Under the pieces are notes generated by a model. It was not told where the DNA came from and did not search any database. It saw nothing but the letters and a program-made list of their open reading frames with translations. A stretch of DNA of 64,000 nt from MFD04580-c1 sp963702995. GTDB lineage: Bacteria; Planctomycetota; Phycisphaerae; Tepidisphaerales; Tepidisphaeraceae. Position 1 is the stretch's first letter. Each line of letters begins with the position of its first letter. A program made the position numbers and the translations under genes. Location: assembly GCA_963702995.1 (NCBI GenBank), contig OY969783.1, positions 4,898,001 through 4,962,000 of the forward strand. Direction: 5' to 3'. Positions 1-9,087 of the stretch are shown here, piece after piece.

Positions 1-435
1 GTGGAGGAGCTGGTGACGTATGGGATGCGTCGGAAGCACGTGCTGTTTGACCTGTGGGCCGACGAGCTGCCCGATTTCTTTGAGCCGTCGGTGCGATGGT
101 TTCAGTCGCTCGGCGTGACGCCGATCCTGGCGCACCCGGAGCGGATGAAGGCGGTCCAGGACGACCCATCGCTCGCCGATCGCTTTGCGGAGATGGGGCT
201 GCTGATGCAGGGGAACCTTCAATGCTTCGCCGACCCGCCGGGGACGCCGACACACGACGTCGCGGCGCGATTCCTGGCCGAGGGGCGGTACTTCATGCTC
301 GGCTGCGACCTGCATCGGATCGAAAGCCTGCCGTACCGGCTTCAGGGGCTTGCCCGCGCGAAGGATCTGGCTGGCGAGAAACGCGTGTACGAGCTGACCG
401 CGATCAACCCTCTGCAACTCTTGTCGTCGGGTTAA
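1..435 (+). CDS. CpsB/CapC-type protein-tyrosine phosphatase, C-terminal part
   Basis: This is the C-terminal 144 residues of a PHP-fold tyrosine phosphatase of the CpsB/CapC/YwqE family, which normally has about 250 residues, so the 5' end lies outside the window. The metal-binding signatures are visible: LAHPERM near residue 43 and GCDLHRIES near residue 101. Family members dephosphorylate the C-terminal tyrosine cluster of polysaccharide co-polymerase kinases. This fits the Wzc-like kinase at 15378-17691 in the same locus, although this gene is on the opposite strand. The first codon read as GTG is probably internal. The family call is fairly sure; the pairing with the kinase is inference. 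Confidence 0.8.
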   Translation: MEELVTYGMRRKHVLFDLWADELPDFFEPSVRWFQSLGVTPILAHPERMKAVQDDPSLADRFAEMGLLMQGNLQCFADPPGTPTHDVAARFLAEGRYFMLGCDLHRIESLPYRLQGLARAKDLAGEKRVYELTAINPLQLLSSG

Positions 436-897
436 TTGGCATTACAGCGCTGATTCGGCGATCAAGTTTTCCGAATGAGAAAATCCGAAGCACGAAAGCT
501 CAAGTAACGTCAAATAAAGGCAAAGCGGAGATCCATACTCGCGCTTGAATCCGGTTTCTTCTTTTCCGATTTCTCATTCCTTCGGGTTTCGGGGTTCTTG
601 CTGTGCTCCATTGAGCGGATAGCGATGCAGTGTTAGTGGCTCGCTCCATTCATATGGGCGAATCGCAGGCGGAAAAGACCGCGGCCGCCTGCATCGGCGG
701 CTTCCTCTCCCGCAAGGTCATTCCTACAAAGTTCGTCGCCTTCAGCTTTGACGCTGGGTCGTGTCCGCTGCCCAGGTCCCGATGGGCGAACGAAGAAGGG
801 CCTGCGCCACCAGCCGTCCCGTGGCCCATTTGAGGACCGCGAGACGGCGATGGCACAGGCCCAGTTTGCGATGGGGCTTGATGGCGCCCGCTCAGGC
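436..897. repeat. Gene-free stretch with an imperfect inverted repeat
   Basis: No convincing gene lies here between two converging genes. An imperfect inverted repeat is present: the left arm at about 473-497 (gaatgagaaaatccgaagc) matches the reverse complement of 555-580 (gaatgagaaatcgg). The intervening 57 bases are AT-rich compared with the surroundings. It may act as a convergent terminator or be a decayed dispersed repeat. Nothing else is recognised. Confidence 0.4.
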
Positions 898-1473
898 TCA
901 GGGAGCGTTGTGGCTGACGATCTTGCCGAGGCCTGTGCCGCGGACGATGCCCGCGTTGGTGACGTTCACGACGTCAAGCGCGAACAGTTCGGCCGGCTCC
1001 ACGTTCTTCTCACCCACCAGCGGGATGGTGACGTAGGCTTGGGTCTGGCCGGCGGCGAAGGTGAGGGTCTGCGTCTTGTAGACGTAATCCTCACCCTTCT
1101 CGGCGCTGAGGTCGCGAGTGCGAACGGTGACGGTGATCGGCTTGGTGCTGCGGCCGGAGAGGACGACAGCGAACCGGATCGAACCGGGCGAACTCGCCGG
1201 GCCCTGCCGCTTATAAGCGTCCGTCACATAGACGAAGACGTGTTTGAGAAGGGGCGGAACATGCGGCGTGCGAGCCTGACAATCGCCAACCCCGACGACT
1301 TCCGACTTGACGACCTTTGACGGCCCGGCGACAGCGCCACCCGAGAAGGGATCGAACGACGAGGCATCGGAGGCAGCCTGCGCCCGTATTGAGAAGGACG
1401 AAGCGAGGACAAAGGCCATCACCCCGCCAGCGATGTACAGCGCACTTCGAGCGCCCCGTGAACGAGAGAACAT
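898..1473 (-). CDS. Secreted single Calx-beta domain protein
   Basis: The product has 191 residues. The N-terminus has basic residues followed by a hydrophobic stretch (about 10-32) ending in SIRAQA, which reads as a Sec signal peptide. Residues about 95-185 match a Calx-beta motif: a start like IRFAVVLSGRSTKPITV, then RTRDLSAEKGEDYV, LTFAAGQTQAYVTIPLVG and VEPAELFALDV. Such beta-sandwich domains occur in surface and adhesion proteins and often bind calcium. The ATG is preceded by AGGAAG and a promoter at 1543-1570, so it is probably transcribed apart from the upstream polysaccharide genes. A surface or matrix role is inference. Confidence 0.7.
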   Translation of the reverse strand: MFSRSRGARSALYIAGGVMAFVLASSFSIRAQAASDASSFDPFSGGAVAGPSKVVKSEVVGVGDCQARTPHVPPLLKHVFVYVTDAYKRQGPASSPGSIRFAVVLSGRSTKPITVTVRTRDLSAEKGEDYVYKTQTLTFAAGQTQAYVTIPLVGEKNVEPAELFALDVVNVTNAGIVRGTGLGKIVSHNAP

Positions 1474-1542
1474 GGTACTTCCTTCCTAAAAACTACCAGA
1501 CCCGCGCAGCACCCACTGCTGGTCTAAGATCCCACAGGGCAG

Positions 1543-1570
1543 AGTGTATCGGACGTAACGTAGCCGTCAA
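1543..1570 (-). promoter_or_regulatory. Sigma70-like promoter of the Calx-beta gene
   Basis: On the minus strand TTGACG (1570-1565) and TACACT (1548-1543) are separated by 16 bases. The hexamers sit in an AT-rich patch and would start transcription near 1536, about 60 bases before the ATG at 1473. Assigned from sequence match only. Confidence 0.55.
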
Positions 1571-1643
1571 CGAAAATATCACATTAAACGCGCAGCTTTT
1601 TTCGGTCTGTTCGACGATCGGGTGCTTAAACCTTGGCATCTAA

Positions 1644-2830
1644 TCAGTTTAAGAGAAGTCGTTCGAACTGGTCAGCAATGGGTTCGATCGCAAAATTGTT
1701 TTCGGCATGGACGCGTCCGTTTCGCCCAAGTCGGGCGCGAAGATCCGCATCGTCGGCCAAGGTGCGGGCGGCCGCGATCAACGCGGGGATATCCGTCGGC
1801 GCCACGACCATTCCGGCCTCAGCCTGGCAAACCGTTCGCGCCGCCAGGTTCTCGGGGGGTACGGCAAGGAGCAGCGGCCGACCCGAACAGAGGTAGGTGA
1901 GGACTTTACTCGGCACCGAGAATGTGCCGGCATCGGGCTCCAGGATCGCGACGAGGACATCGGCGGCCGCGAGAACTTTGGGGACATCGTCGAACGGTTG
2001 GAACGGCAGGAGCAGGAGGTTAGACAAGCCATGTTCGGCGGCCTTGGTCGCAAGCCACTGGGCGCCGCGCCCCTCGGAGACGACGACAACGCGTACATCT
2101 TCCCGCTCTCGGAAGGCGAGGGCGATCTGGAGGAGAAGGTCCGGGTTGTGCTTCATCGCCAGCGTGCCGGAGTAGACAAAGCAGAGCTTGTCGTGGAGGC
2201 CGTGTCGGCGGGACCAATCCTGATCCTTGGGGAACTGGGGCAGGGCGTCGAGGGGCGCCCAGTTGGGGATGACGGAGATGCGGTCCGGAGCGACGCCCCA
2301 GGCGTTCATCTGTGGGCGAAAGTCGTCAGTGATCAGGACGACCGCGTCGCTGAGCCGGGCGGAGCGCCGATCGAGCCGCATATAGTGCCGCCCGATGATC
2401 GACCCGACCACGGGGAGCTTCTTACGGAGGATCTTATGAGCGGCGACGCCGTAAAGGTCCTGCACCCAGGAGACGAGCCGCGCCTTAGACCGCTGGCAAC
2501 GCCGGGCGACCGTCGCCTGCACGCCGCTGGGGGCGTCGGCGGAGATGACGGCGTCGGGCTGAAGCTCGCACATCAGTTGATCCAGTCGGCGGGCGTATTC
2601 GCCTTCGCTGCGATAGCGCTGGATGTAGGAATATTTGTCGATAGTCCCGCTCAGCCGGATGGGGCGGAACTCAAGCCCCGCTGGGTCGGCCGGGCCTTGC
2701 GCAGCAGCCCTTGGGGCGTCTGCACGGAGCCGGAGTAAGCGTGAACGAGCTGATGCCCGCGCCCGGCCAGCGCGCGGCCGAGCTGTGCGATGAAGGCATA
2801 GCCGCCATAGTCGTGAAGAAGTAGCTTCAT
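1644..2830 (-). CDS. GT4-type glycosyltransferase (frame break near 2690)
   Basis: This is a GT-B glycosyltransferase, probably adding a sugar to the lipid-linked repeat in the cytoplasm. The natural start is the ATG at 2830 (MKLLLHDYGGYAFIAQLGRA, a typical GT4 N-terminus). After about 45 residues the coding frame switches near 2685-2705 to the frame carrying FRPIRLSGTIDKY and the rest. In that frame, reading upstream to 2927 gives an arginine-rich sequence unlike a protein. Later motifs include SWVQDLYGVAAHKI, VIPNWAPLDALP, FVYSGTLAMKHNPD and the donor-site region FSVPSKVLTYLCSGRPLL. The joined length of about 395 residues is normal for WbuB-like enzymes. It follows the acetyltransferase gene. 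The frame break is probably a one-base error. Confidence 0.8.
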
Positions 2831-2926
2831 AGGTCATGCGCGAGCGGGGGGGAGTCTTCATGGCTGCCGCCGCGGCGAGAATTTCAGGGCTGAAGGAACA
2901 GGCCGGAAGGCGCTTCGACCGCGGCA

Positions 2927-3685
2927 CTAAACGGATCGGCCCGCGGGCGTCGCGGTATTGGCCGCGTGCGGAGGCGTACGCGGCCGGATCGGCCGAGCGG
3001 GTGAGCCGAGGCAGAGCATCCCGGCCGGCAGATCCCCGAAGATGTTCGACCGGGCGCCGACGACCGTTCCGCGGCCGATCGTCACGCCCGGCGCGACGAA
3101 GACATCAGTCGCCAGCCAGGCCTGATCGTGGATGGTGATCTTGCTGCTGAAGATATCGAACGTGGGCTTGTGATAGTCGTGACCACCGGCGCAGACGTAG
3201 GCCCGCTGGCTGATGACCACGTGCTTTCCGATCCAGATGTCGCCGATGCTGTACAATTCGGCGTTGTCGCCGACCCAGGAGTGGTCGCCGATGGTGACGC
3301 GCCACGGGTAGGTGATTCGGACGTTCTGGCGGATCAGCACGCCCTTGCCGACCTTCATCCCGAACAGCCGCAGCAGGAAGCGACGCCACCCGTAGAGCGG
3401 CTGCGGCGACCAGGCGAAGAGCGTCCCCTGAACCACCCACCACAATTGGACGAACCATCCCGGCCGCCCCCGGAAGCCGGCGGGCAGTTCAAAGGACGCA
3501 AGGTCCTGATAGGTCGGTTCGGCGCCCGGCGGCGACAATTCGACGGCGGGAGGCCGCTGCGCTTCCCCGACCTCGCGAGGTTCGGCGGCCGCTTTGCGGG
3601 GGGTCTCGTGCTCCTCGATCGGCGTGGCGAACGTGGAAAGTGAGGCCGTGGCGGCGGGGGCTGAAGGATGGGGATCGGAACTCAC
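2927..3685 (-). CDS. WcaF-like hexapeptide-repeat acetyltransferase
   Basis: The product has 252 residues and a left-handed beta-helix acyltransferase fold. After about 85 variable Pro/Ala-rich residues, imperfect hexapeptide repeats begin at GKGVLIRQNVRITYPW and continue through IGDHSWVGDNAELYSIG, IGKHVVISQRAYVCAGGHDY and VFVAPGVTIGRGTVVGA. This is the layout of WcaF-type O-acetyltransferases that decorate exopolysaccharide sugars using acetyl-CoA. It starts with GTG at 3685, overlapping the TGA of the preceding glycosyltransferase by four bases (GTGA), which implies translational coupling. The histidine in GGHDY is the likely catalytic base. Confidence 0.85.
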   Translation of the reverse strand: MSSDPHPSAPAATASLSTFATPIEEHETPRKAAAEPREVGEAQRPPAVELSPPGAEPTYQDLASFELPAGFRGRPGWFVQLWWVVQGTLFAWSPQPLYGWRRFLLRLFGMKVGKGVLIRQNVRITYPWRVTIGDHSWVGDNAELYSIGDIWIGKHVVISQRAYVCAGGHDYHKPTFDIFSSKITIHDQAWLATDVFVAPGVTIGRGTVVGARSNIFGDLPAGMLCLGSPARPIRPRTPPHAANTATPAGRSV

Positions 3686-4933
3686 ATGACCTCCAGGCCG
3701 TCCAGCGTTCGCGCACCGCCCCCTTGCAGCAGCGCGTCATAGACCGCTCGCATCCGCCTCGCCACGCTTTCCCAGGTGAAGTGCCTGCGGACCAGGTCGA
3801 GCCCTTTCAACCCCATCGTCTGGCGGTCGGCATCGGGCATTTGGAGCAGGGCGCAGGATTCCTTCGGCAACCCCGGCCGGCGAGGCATCGACCTCGATCG
3901 CCGCGCCCGCGCGGGCACCTTCGGGAATGTTGCAGTGCGGCGTCATGATGACCGGCAGCTTGTGAGCCCAGGCTTCCAGGACGACCAGCGGCAGGCCTTC
4001 ACTCTCCGACGGGAGGATGAAGCCGCTGGCGGCACGAAATGCGGCATTCTTCTTCTCACCAAATAGCGGGCCAACGAATTTGATGACATGGGTCAAGCCC
4101 AGCGACGTGGCTCTGCTCTTCAGCGCTTCAGCGTGACCGGCCTGGTCCCAGCCGACGACGACCACGCACCAGCTCTCCAGATCAACGCCCGACGTCTGCC
4201 GGAGCGACTCAAGCGCCCGGAGCAGATGGTGCAGGCCTTTCTTCGGGTTGATTCGCCCGAGGTAAAGCAGCACGTTCCGGCCCGGCTCGACGGCATCGCC
4301 CCAGGGCGGCGCGTCCGGGCCGTGCCAGGCCGCCGGGACGGTGACGCCGTTGGGGATGACGACAATGGGGTTTTTCAACCCGAACCGCCGGATATCCTCA
4401 CCCTCGGCGCGGCACAGGGCGTGGATGCACGCCGCCCGGCGGAGGTGGCGACCCTGGTACAGCCACGTCGCCAGGCGCTTCTTAACGCGCGATTTCTTCA
4501 GCTCGAAGCGGGATTCTAACATCCCGTGGGGCGACACGACATAGGGCCGCCGCGTCTCCTTCGCCCAGCCAAGCGTCGCCAGGGAAGGGTAGAGCCACAG
4601 CCCGTGGCAGTGGACCAGGTCGAGTCGAGCCGTTCGCAGGTCGGCGCGCATCGCCGGAGCGTAACCAAACGCCCGCGGGCCGACCGGGGTGTAGGACTTA
4701 GGAGCCAGCGGCGACCAGGAGTCGAGATCGGCATCGGTCTGATCGTCGCGCAACGCCAGGACAAACGTTTCCGCGCACTGAGCGGCCGCCAGCGTTTGCG
4801 CCAGGTCCCGGACCGCGCCCTGGAGCCCGCCGGCGTGCCGCGAGATGGACATGACCGTGTGAGCGACGCGGATGGTGCTCATTGCCGGGCGCGCACCGGC
4901 TGGCGCCGCCGGGGAGTCGGGGATTGCGATCAT
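3682..4933 (-). CDS. GT4 glycosyltransferase (frame break near 3865)
   Basis: This is a GT-B family 4 glycosyltransferase. The start chosen is the ATG at 4933 (MIAIPDSPAAP), preceded by GGGGGAG; an alternative is the ATG at 4882 (MSTIRVAHTVMSIS). Motifs are HAGGLQGAVRDLA, DLVHCHGLWLYPS, VVSPHGMLE, NPIVVIPNGV, LYLGRINPKKGLHHLL and the donor-binding PSESEGLPLVVLEAWA. Near 3860-3870 the frame switches: one frame runs into low-complexity sequence while the next continues with TMGLKGLDLVRRHFTWESVA, a normal GT4 C-terminus, and ends at 3682. Joined length is about 416 residues. It couples by overlap to the acetyltransferase. The break is most likely an indel error. Confidence 0.85.
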
Positions 4934-5016
4934 GGGGTGGCTCCCCCGGCTGCCTGAAGGGCCGCGGGCGGCTGACGCGCAAGTCGATGGATGAATCGGG
5001 GCTTGCCCGAGCGGCT

Positions 5017-6336
5017 TCATGTCTGCTGCGCTCCGGCCAGTGTGAGGGCGCGGCGTTCTGGAGCGACGGCGGCGCCGGGCCTGGCATCGACGCGCGCCAT
5101 CTCCCGGTTGAAGCAATCCGCGGCCTGCTTCAAAGAAAATCGAGCCGATGTCCTGATCGCTTCGCGCGACATGGCTTCAAGCCGTGGCCGGTCCTGATGA
5201 AGTGTCAGGAGCCGGTCGGCCATCGCGATTCCGTCGCGGGCGGGGATGACGAACCCATCGACGCCTTCGCTGACGACCTGCCCGCAATTTGGCGTGACGA
5301 CCAGCGGCAGCCCGTAGGACATCGCTTCGACCTGGGTAATGGCGAAACCTTCGGAGAGCGTGGGAAGGACGAAGACGTCGCACTGGGAGTAGAGCTCGAT
5401 TTTTCGCGCGGCGCTGACCTTCCCCAAAAAGCGGACGCTCGGCGGGAATTTCGCGATGGCCTCCTCAGAGATCGAGATGGGGCCGGCGACAAAGAAGTCG
5501 ATCGGCTCGTTCGCCAGGTGGAGGGCCGTTTCGAGAAGGTATTGGATCCCCTTCTGAAGGACCACCCGCCCAAGCCACAACGCCGACAGTCGCTTCGCGC
5601 CGGCTGGGGTGACGTACTGCTTTGGTGCGCGGCCCGTGGGGGCAGCCTCATAGGCGAGCGGGACAACGATGATCTTCTCCGCGGCCGCCCCTTGCCGGAT
5701 GATGCAGTCACGGGAATAAGGGGAGTTCACCAAGATCAGGTCCGCGGCCCGCCACTCGGCCTCGACCCGCGCGTACCACTCGGCGTTGCGGATGGGGTGG
5801 GCGGGCTCCCAGTCTGGCCAGCGTTGAAGCTCGGCCTTGAGCAGTTCGTCTTCGACGCGGCCGGGCTCATATTGATCCACGACGGTAAACGCGCCGTTGC
5901 TCGCGGCGACCGAAAGCGACTGAAGGCATTCCCCGCAGAAGCCGACGAACCCGCGCCCGCCGCCGCCGTTCGTTGCGTCAAGCTGCTTAAACAGGCGGCC
6001 CATATCCCGGGCGACCAGCATGTCGTAGAGCCTTGCCTGGCGGACGAGCTGGTCGTACATCGCGGTCGGAGCGTTGTCCCGCGGCCGCAGCCGCTTGCCG
6101 ACTTCGATCGGGAGGAACCTTGAATTGAACGCCCGCGTGAGCGGCGTTGGGATCTCCGGGTTGTAACGGTTGGTCAGGTCGCGGATGGCGCCGCCGGCTT
6201 TTCGAAGCAGGCGATGCCCCGACGCGACCCACCAGTCGGTGTAGAGCCGCTGAAGCTCCCCCTCGCGATGGAACATGCGGGCGAGGAAGTAGTCCTCGCG
6301 CCGGCCGATCTGTGAAACGACCCACTTCATTCGCAA
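5017..6336 (-). CDS. GT4 glycosyltransferase
   Basis: The 439-residue protein is intact. It begins MRMKWVVSQIGRREDYFLA and has the two-domain GT-B pattern. The C-terminal donor-binding half carries SALWLGRVVLQKGIQYLL (near 260), VRFLGKVSAARKIELY and the E-x7-E-type segment PTLSEGFAITQVEAMSYG (near 340). It probably adds one sugar of the exopolysaccharide repeat at the inner face of the cytoplasmic membrane. Only 12 bases separate it from the acyltransferase gene upstream, so both are in one transcript. Its sugar specificity cannot be read from the sequence. Confidence 0.88.
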   Translation of the reverse strand: MRMKWVVSQIGRREDYFLARMFHREGELQRLYTDWWVASGHRLLRKAGGAIRDLTNRYNPEIPTPLTRAFNSRFLPIEVGKRLRPRDNAPTAMYDQLVRQARLYDMLVARDMGRLFKQLDATNGGGGRGFVGFCGECLQSLSVAASNGAFTVVDQYEPGRVEDELLKAELQRWPDWEPAHPIRNAEWYARVEAEWRAADLILVNSPYSRDCIIRQGAAAEKIIVVPLAYEAAPTGRAPKQYVTPAGAKRLSALWLGRVVLQKGIQYLLETALHLANEPIDFFVAGPISISEEAIAKFPPSVRFLGKVSAARKIELYSQCDVFVLPTLSEGFAITQVEAMSYGLPLVVTPNCGQVVSEGVDGFVIPARDGIAMADRLLTLHQDRPRLEAMSREAIRTSARFSLKQAADCFNREMARVDARPGAAVAPERRALTLAGAQQT

Positions 6337-6348
6337 TCACCCTGAACG

Positions 6349-7701
6349 TTAGACGGACGCCGCTTCTTGTCCTTCGAACGCCGTAGCGGCGAGGGCCGGG
6401 GCGGCCGCCGTTACGGGCCTGCTCGCGCGTCGATGCTTTGCGCCGCCCGAGTGGTCGCTGGCCGTGAACGGGCGCTCCAGGAACAGGTGAGCGCCGAAGG
6501 CAAAGGCGACGCAGAGTGCCGGGACGAGGAGGAGATATTCGAAACGGCGGGGAAGGAGCCCCTCCGGGCTCGCATGGATCAGAAAGCCGCAGAGGATGAC
6601 CATGATCGGGAAGTGCGTGACGTATAGCGTGTAAGACATCGACCCGAGCCATTTCGTCCGCTCAAGCCAGGCGAGTGAGCGGCCGCTCTCCTGCCACGCG
6701 AAGCCGGCCGCGATAAGGCCTGTCATCCCCAGCCCGATCATGTAGTCCTGTATGAGCGATTCGGCCGGGAGGAGCGGGGCGGCAAGGAACCCCAACACCA
6801 GCGGCGCGATCGACCTGAACCGGGCGTTCATACGTCCGGCATGGACATCTGCCAGTACGACGCCCATCCACCAGACGGGGAACATCACCATGACCTGTCG
6901 GATCAGCGTTAGGTAAGGCGAGGTGAGCGGGTAAACGAGAAGTGCCGCGGCGGCGACGCACGCCATGGCACCCCATTGTGAGGCCCGCGAGGCGCGCCAG
7001 AATAGCGGGTACGCCATGTAGAACCACCACTCATACTTGAGTGACCAAAGCGGGCCATTGAGGCAATAGACCGGCACGTAAGCCTTCATCAGGAAGAACA
7101 CGTTGCCGATCAGCGTGAGCGGCCGCGCGTCGCCAGTCACGTTGTCGTTGATGACCCGGTAGGGAGTGCTCTGAGAGTAGATCGAGTAGCCGGCGCGGGA
7201 CCCGATGCAGTATAGAACCAACGCCAGTGCCAGGCTGAAAAGAAAGGGCGGGTAGAGGCGGCGTGCTCGCCTCAGAACGAAACCGCCCAGGCCAAACGGC
7301 TTTGGCGGCCCGGCGGCCACCATTGCGCGCGCGTATCGAAGATGAATCACAAACCCCGAGAGGACGAAGAAGAACAGAACGGCCGCGTGGCCGAAGGCGA
7401 ACACGTTAAGGGCTTTGGCGACGATTCGACCTGCCGGCGAATAGAGGTCGGGGTGCTGGACAAAGCCGCCGGAATACCCCTCCCAAGCAAGGTATCGGGC
7501 ATGGCCGAAGACGACATAGAGCGCCGCCAGGCCCCGGCAGCCGTCCAGGAACACGGTCGAAATTACCTCCCGCGGCCGCCGGCCGGGGCCGTGAACGGTC
7601 GCTGGCATCTGGGCGCGCTCGCCCAGACTGGCAAGCGGCGGGGCGCCCCCGGGCGCTTCGCCTTGCGGCGACTGCATTGTCCGCTCGGTGAAAGGGGTCA
7701 T
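6349..7701 (-). CDS. Acyltransferase 3 family membrane protein (OafA-like)
   Basis: This is an integral membrane O-acyltransferase. The family signature follows a roughly 55-residue cytoplasmic N-terminus: LDGCRGLAALYVVFGHARYL with its conserved histidine, then about ten hydrophobic segments, the extracytoplasmic GPLWSLKYEWWFY motif, and SMSYTLYVTHFPI near the C-terminus. Such proteins O-acetylate or otherwise acylate surface polysaccharides. The start is the ATG at 7701 (MTPFTERTMQSP), whose ATGA overlaps the stop of the upstream polymerase gene and has a G-rich Shine-Dalgarno. The longer reading to 7818 gives unlikely sequence inside the neighbouring gene. This is the second polysaccharide acylation gene of the locus. 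Confidence 0.9.
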   Translation of the reverse strand: MTPFTERTMQSPQGEAPGGAPPLASLGERAQMPATVHGPGRRPREVISTVFLDGCRGLAALYVVFGHARYLAWEGYSGGFVQHPDLYSPAGRIVAKALNVFAFGHAAVLFFFVLSGFVIHLRYARAMVAAGPPKPFGLGGFVLRRARRLYPPFLFSLALALVLYCIGSRAGYSIYSQSTPYRVINDNVTGDARPLTLIGNVFFLMKAYVPVYCLNGPLWSLKYEWWFYMAYPLFWRASRASQWGAMACVAAAALLVYPLTSPYLTLIRQVMVMFPVWWMGVVLADVHAGRMNARFRSIAPLVLGFLAAPLLPAESLIQDYMIGLGMTGLIAAGFAWQESGRSLAWLERTKWLGSMSYTLYVTHFPIMVILCGFLIHASPEGLLPRRFEYLLLVPALCVAFAFGAHLFLERPFTASDHSGGAKHRRASRPVTAAAPALAATAFEGQEAASV

Positions 7702-9026
7702 CCGACCCCCGGCGAAGGCGTCGCCGCCGGGCTGACGCGCGGCACGAAGACCAGGCGGGAGCCGATCCATGCGGCCGCGAACGGGAGGCCCAGCATAAAG
7801 ACATACTGCAAGCCCCATTCGGGGCTGCTGAGGAAGAACATCCAGACCATCGACATCTGTAGCGCGCCGAACGCGCGCACGGAAATGGGTTGCGCGGCGT
7901 CGAGCAAGCCGTCCAGTTTACGGGCGAGGTAGCCGAGGCCGGCGGAGCAGATGGCGACCGCGAAGATCGAGCCGTAGAAGTAGAAGTACCCGATGATCGA
8001 CGATTTAGGCCCGGCGAGGAATCGGCACCATCTCAGGTCGTTGTAGGGGTTGAACCCGATATGTTCCGACAAGAAGCTCTTCCACGGGAAGAACTTGCGG
8101 GGAAGGAAGCCGAACAGGGCGGATTCGGCGAAGGTGGTCCCATAGGTATATCCGTACTGGTCGTGAACGGCGCTGACCTTGTAGAACTGGGGCAGTGCGT
8201 CCAGCTCGGGGCCGGCGAGCATGTACTGCACCCTGCCCGGGACATCTTCCACGAGCGACACCGGGTCGAGATTGGCCACCGAGTCGTGCGATCGCAGAGA
8301 GAGGAAGACGAGCCCGCACAGAACGCAGCCCATCGCCCAGGCGGGGGGCCATCGCCGCGCGGAGGTGGAAACGTGCGCGATCATCAGGGCGAAGAACGGA
8401 AGCGCGATCGTGAACCGATCATCAGGGTCGAACATTCTCGCGATCGTCAGGGCCACGACGACCGCGAAGCTATAGGGCCTCAAGCGTGGGAACATCCAGA
8501 GAAAGACGATCGGGTAGAGGCCGAAGCGGTGGAGCGATGTCTCCCAGCCTGTCGTGTCACCGGTGAACTTGCCGTCGATGTCAACTCCGGCTGTCGTGGA
8601 CAGGCGCTCGCCCACGCGGTAAGTCAGGACCGAGTAGAACGCGAGGCCGATGCATGCCGCCATCGCGATCAGCGCCGGCCGATTCGGGAGGATTTCCGCG
8701 CGCCCGACGGGCGACACGTCGGTCGTGAGGAAATAGGCCGCGTAGAAGATCGCGAGCCCCACGACGATAGTCAGGCCAACCCAGTAGACGCGCGGCTCGC
8801 CTTCCGTCGCCGCGAGGCGCTCCACGTACATGCCGATATCGCCCGACAAGACTGAGACGAGCGGGTGAACCAGGAACAGGAGAAGCGACGACGACCAAAC
8901 CCAAAAGCCCGCCGAGACGAAGTTGAACTTCCCGCGATCGAGCAGGAAGCCCGCGATCACGAGGTGAACGATCACCATGACCAGGCAATGAAGCTCGAGC
9001 GCTTGAAGGATGATCTGCCTGCTCAT
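7698..9026 (-). CDS. Wzy-like oligosaccharide repeat-unit polymerase
   Basis: The product is a polytopic membrane protein of about 442 residues with roughly ten to twelve hydrophobic segments and a large extracytoplasmic loop in the middle (around GRVQYMLAGPELDALPQFY to LRWCRFLAG). This architecture, with low sequence conservation, is typical of Wzy/EpsG-like polymerases that join undecaprenyl-linked repeats at the periplasmic face. The start is the ATG at 9026 (MSRQIILQALEL); extending to 9134 would add a charged, unlikely sequence that overlaps the flippase gene. Position directly after the wzx-like gene supports the call. It could instead be a ligase-type enzyme, since a separate O-antigen-ligase-like gene lies at 12442-15165. 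Confidence 0.7.
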   Translation of the reverse strand: MSRQIILQALELHCLVMVIVHLVIAGFLLDRGKFNFVSAGFWVWSSSLLLFLVHPLVSVLSGDIGMYVERLAATEGEPRVYWVGLTIVVGLAIFYAAYFLTTDVSPVGRAEILPNRPALIAMAACIGLAFYSVLTYRVGERLSTTAGVDIDGKFTGDTTGWETSLHRFGLYPIVFLWMFPRLRPYSFAVVVALTIARMFDPDDRFTIALPFFALMIAHVSTSARRWPPAWAMGCVLCGLVFLSLRSHDSVANLDPVSLVEDVPGRVQYMLAGPELDALPQFYKVSAVHDQYGYTYGTTFAESALFGFLPRKFFPWKSFLSEHIGFNPYNDLRWCRFLAGPKSSIIGYFYFYGSIFAVAICSAGLGYLARKLDGLLDAAQPISVRAFGALQMSMVWMFFLSSPEWGLQYVFMLGLPFAAAWIGSRLVFVPRVSPAATPSPGVG

Positions 9027-9087
9027 GGGTATCTCGTTCAGCGGTCGCGCCGCGAACCGGCGGCCGCGACCCTGATGGATCGCGGTG

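Noticed and set aside
2830..2927. Longer N-terminus for the GT4 gene at 1644
   Set aside because: The added residues are Arg/Pro-rich and unlike the family, while the other frame gives a perfect GT4 start.
4882..6123. A 413-residue plus-strand frame opposite the GT4 gene
   Set aside because: The minus strand encodes an intact GT4 enzyme with matching starts and coupling.
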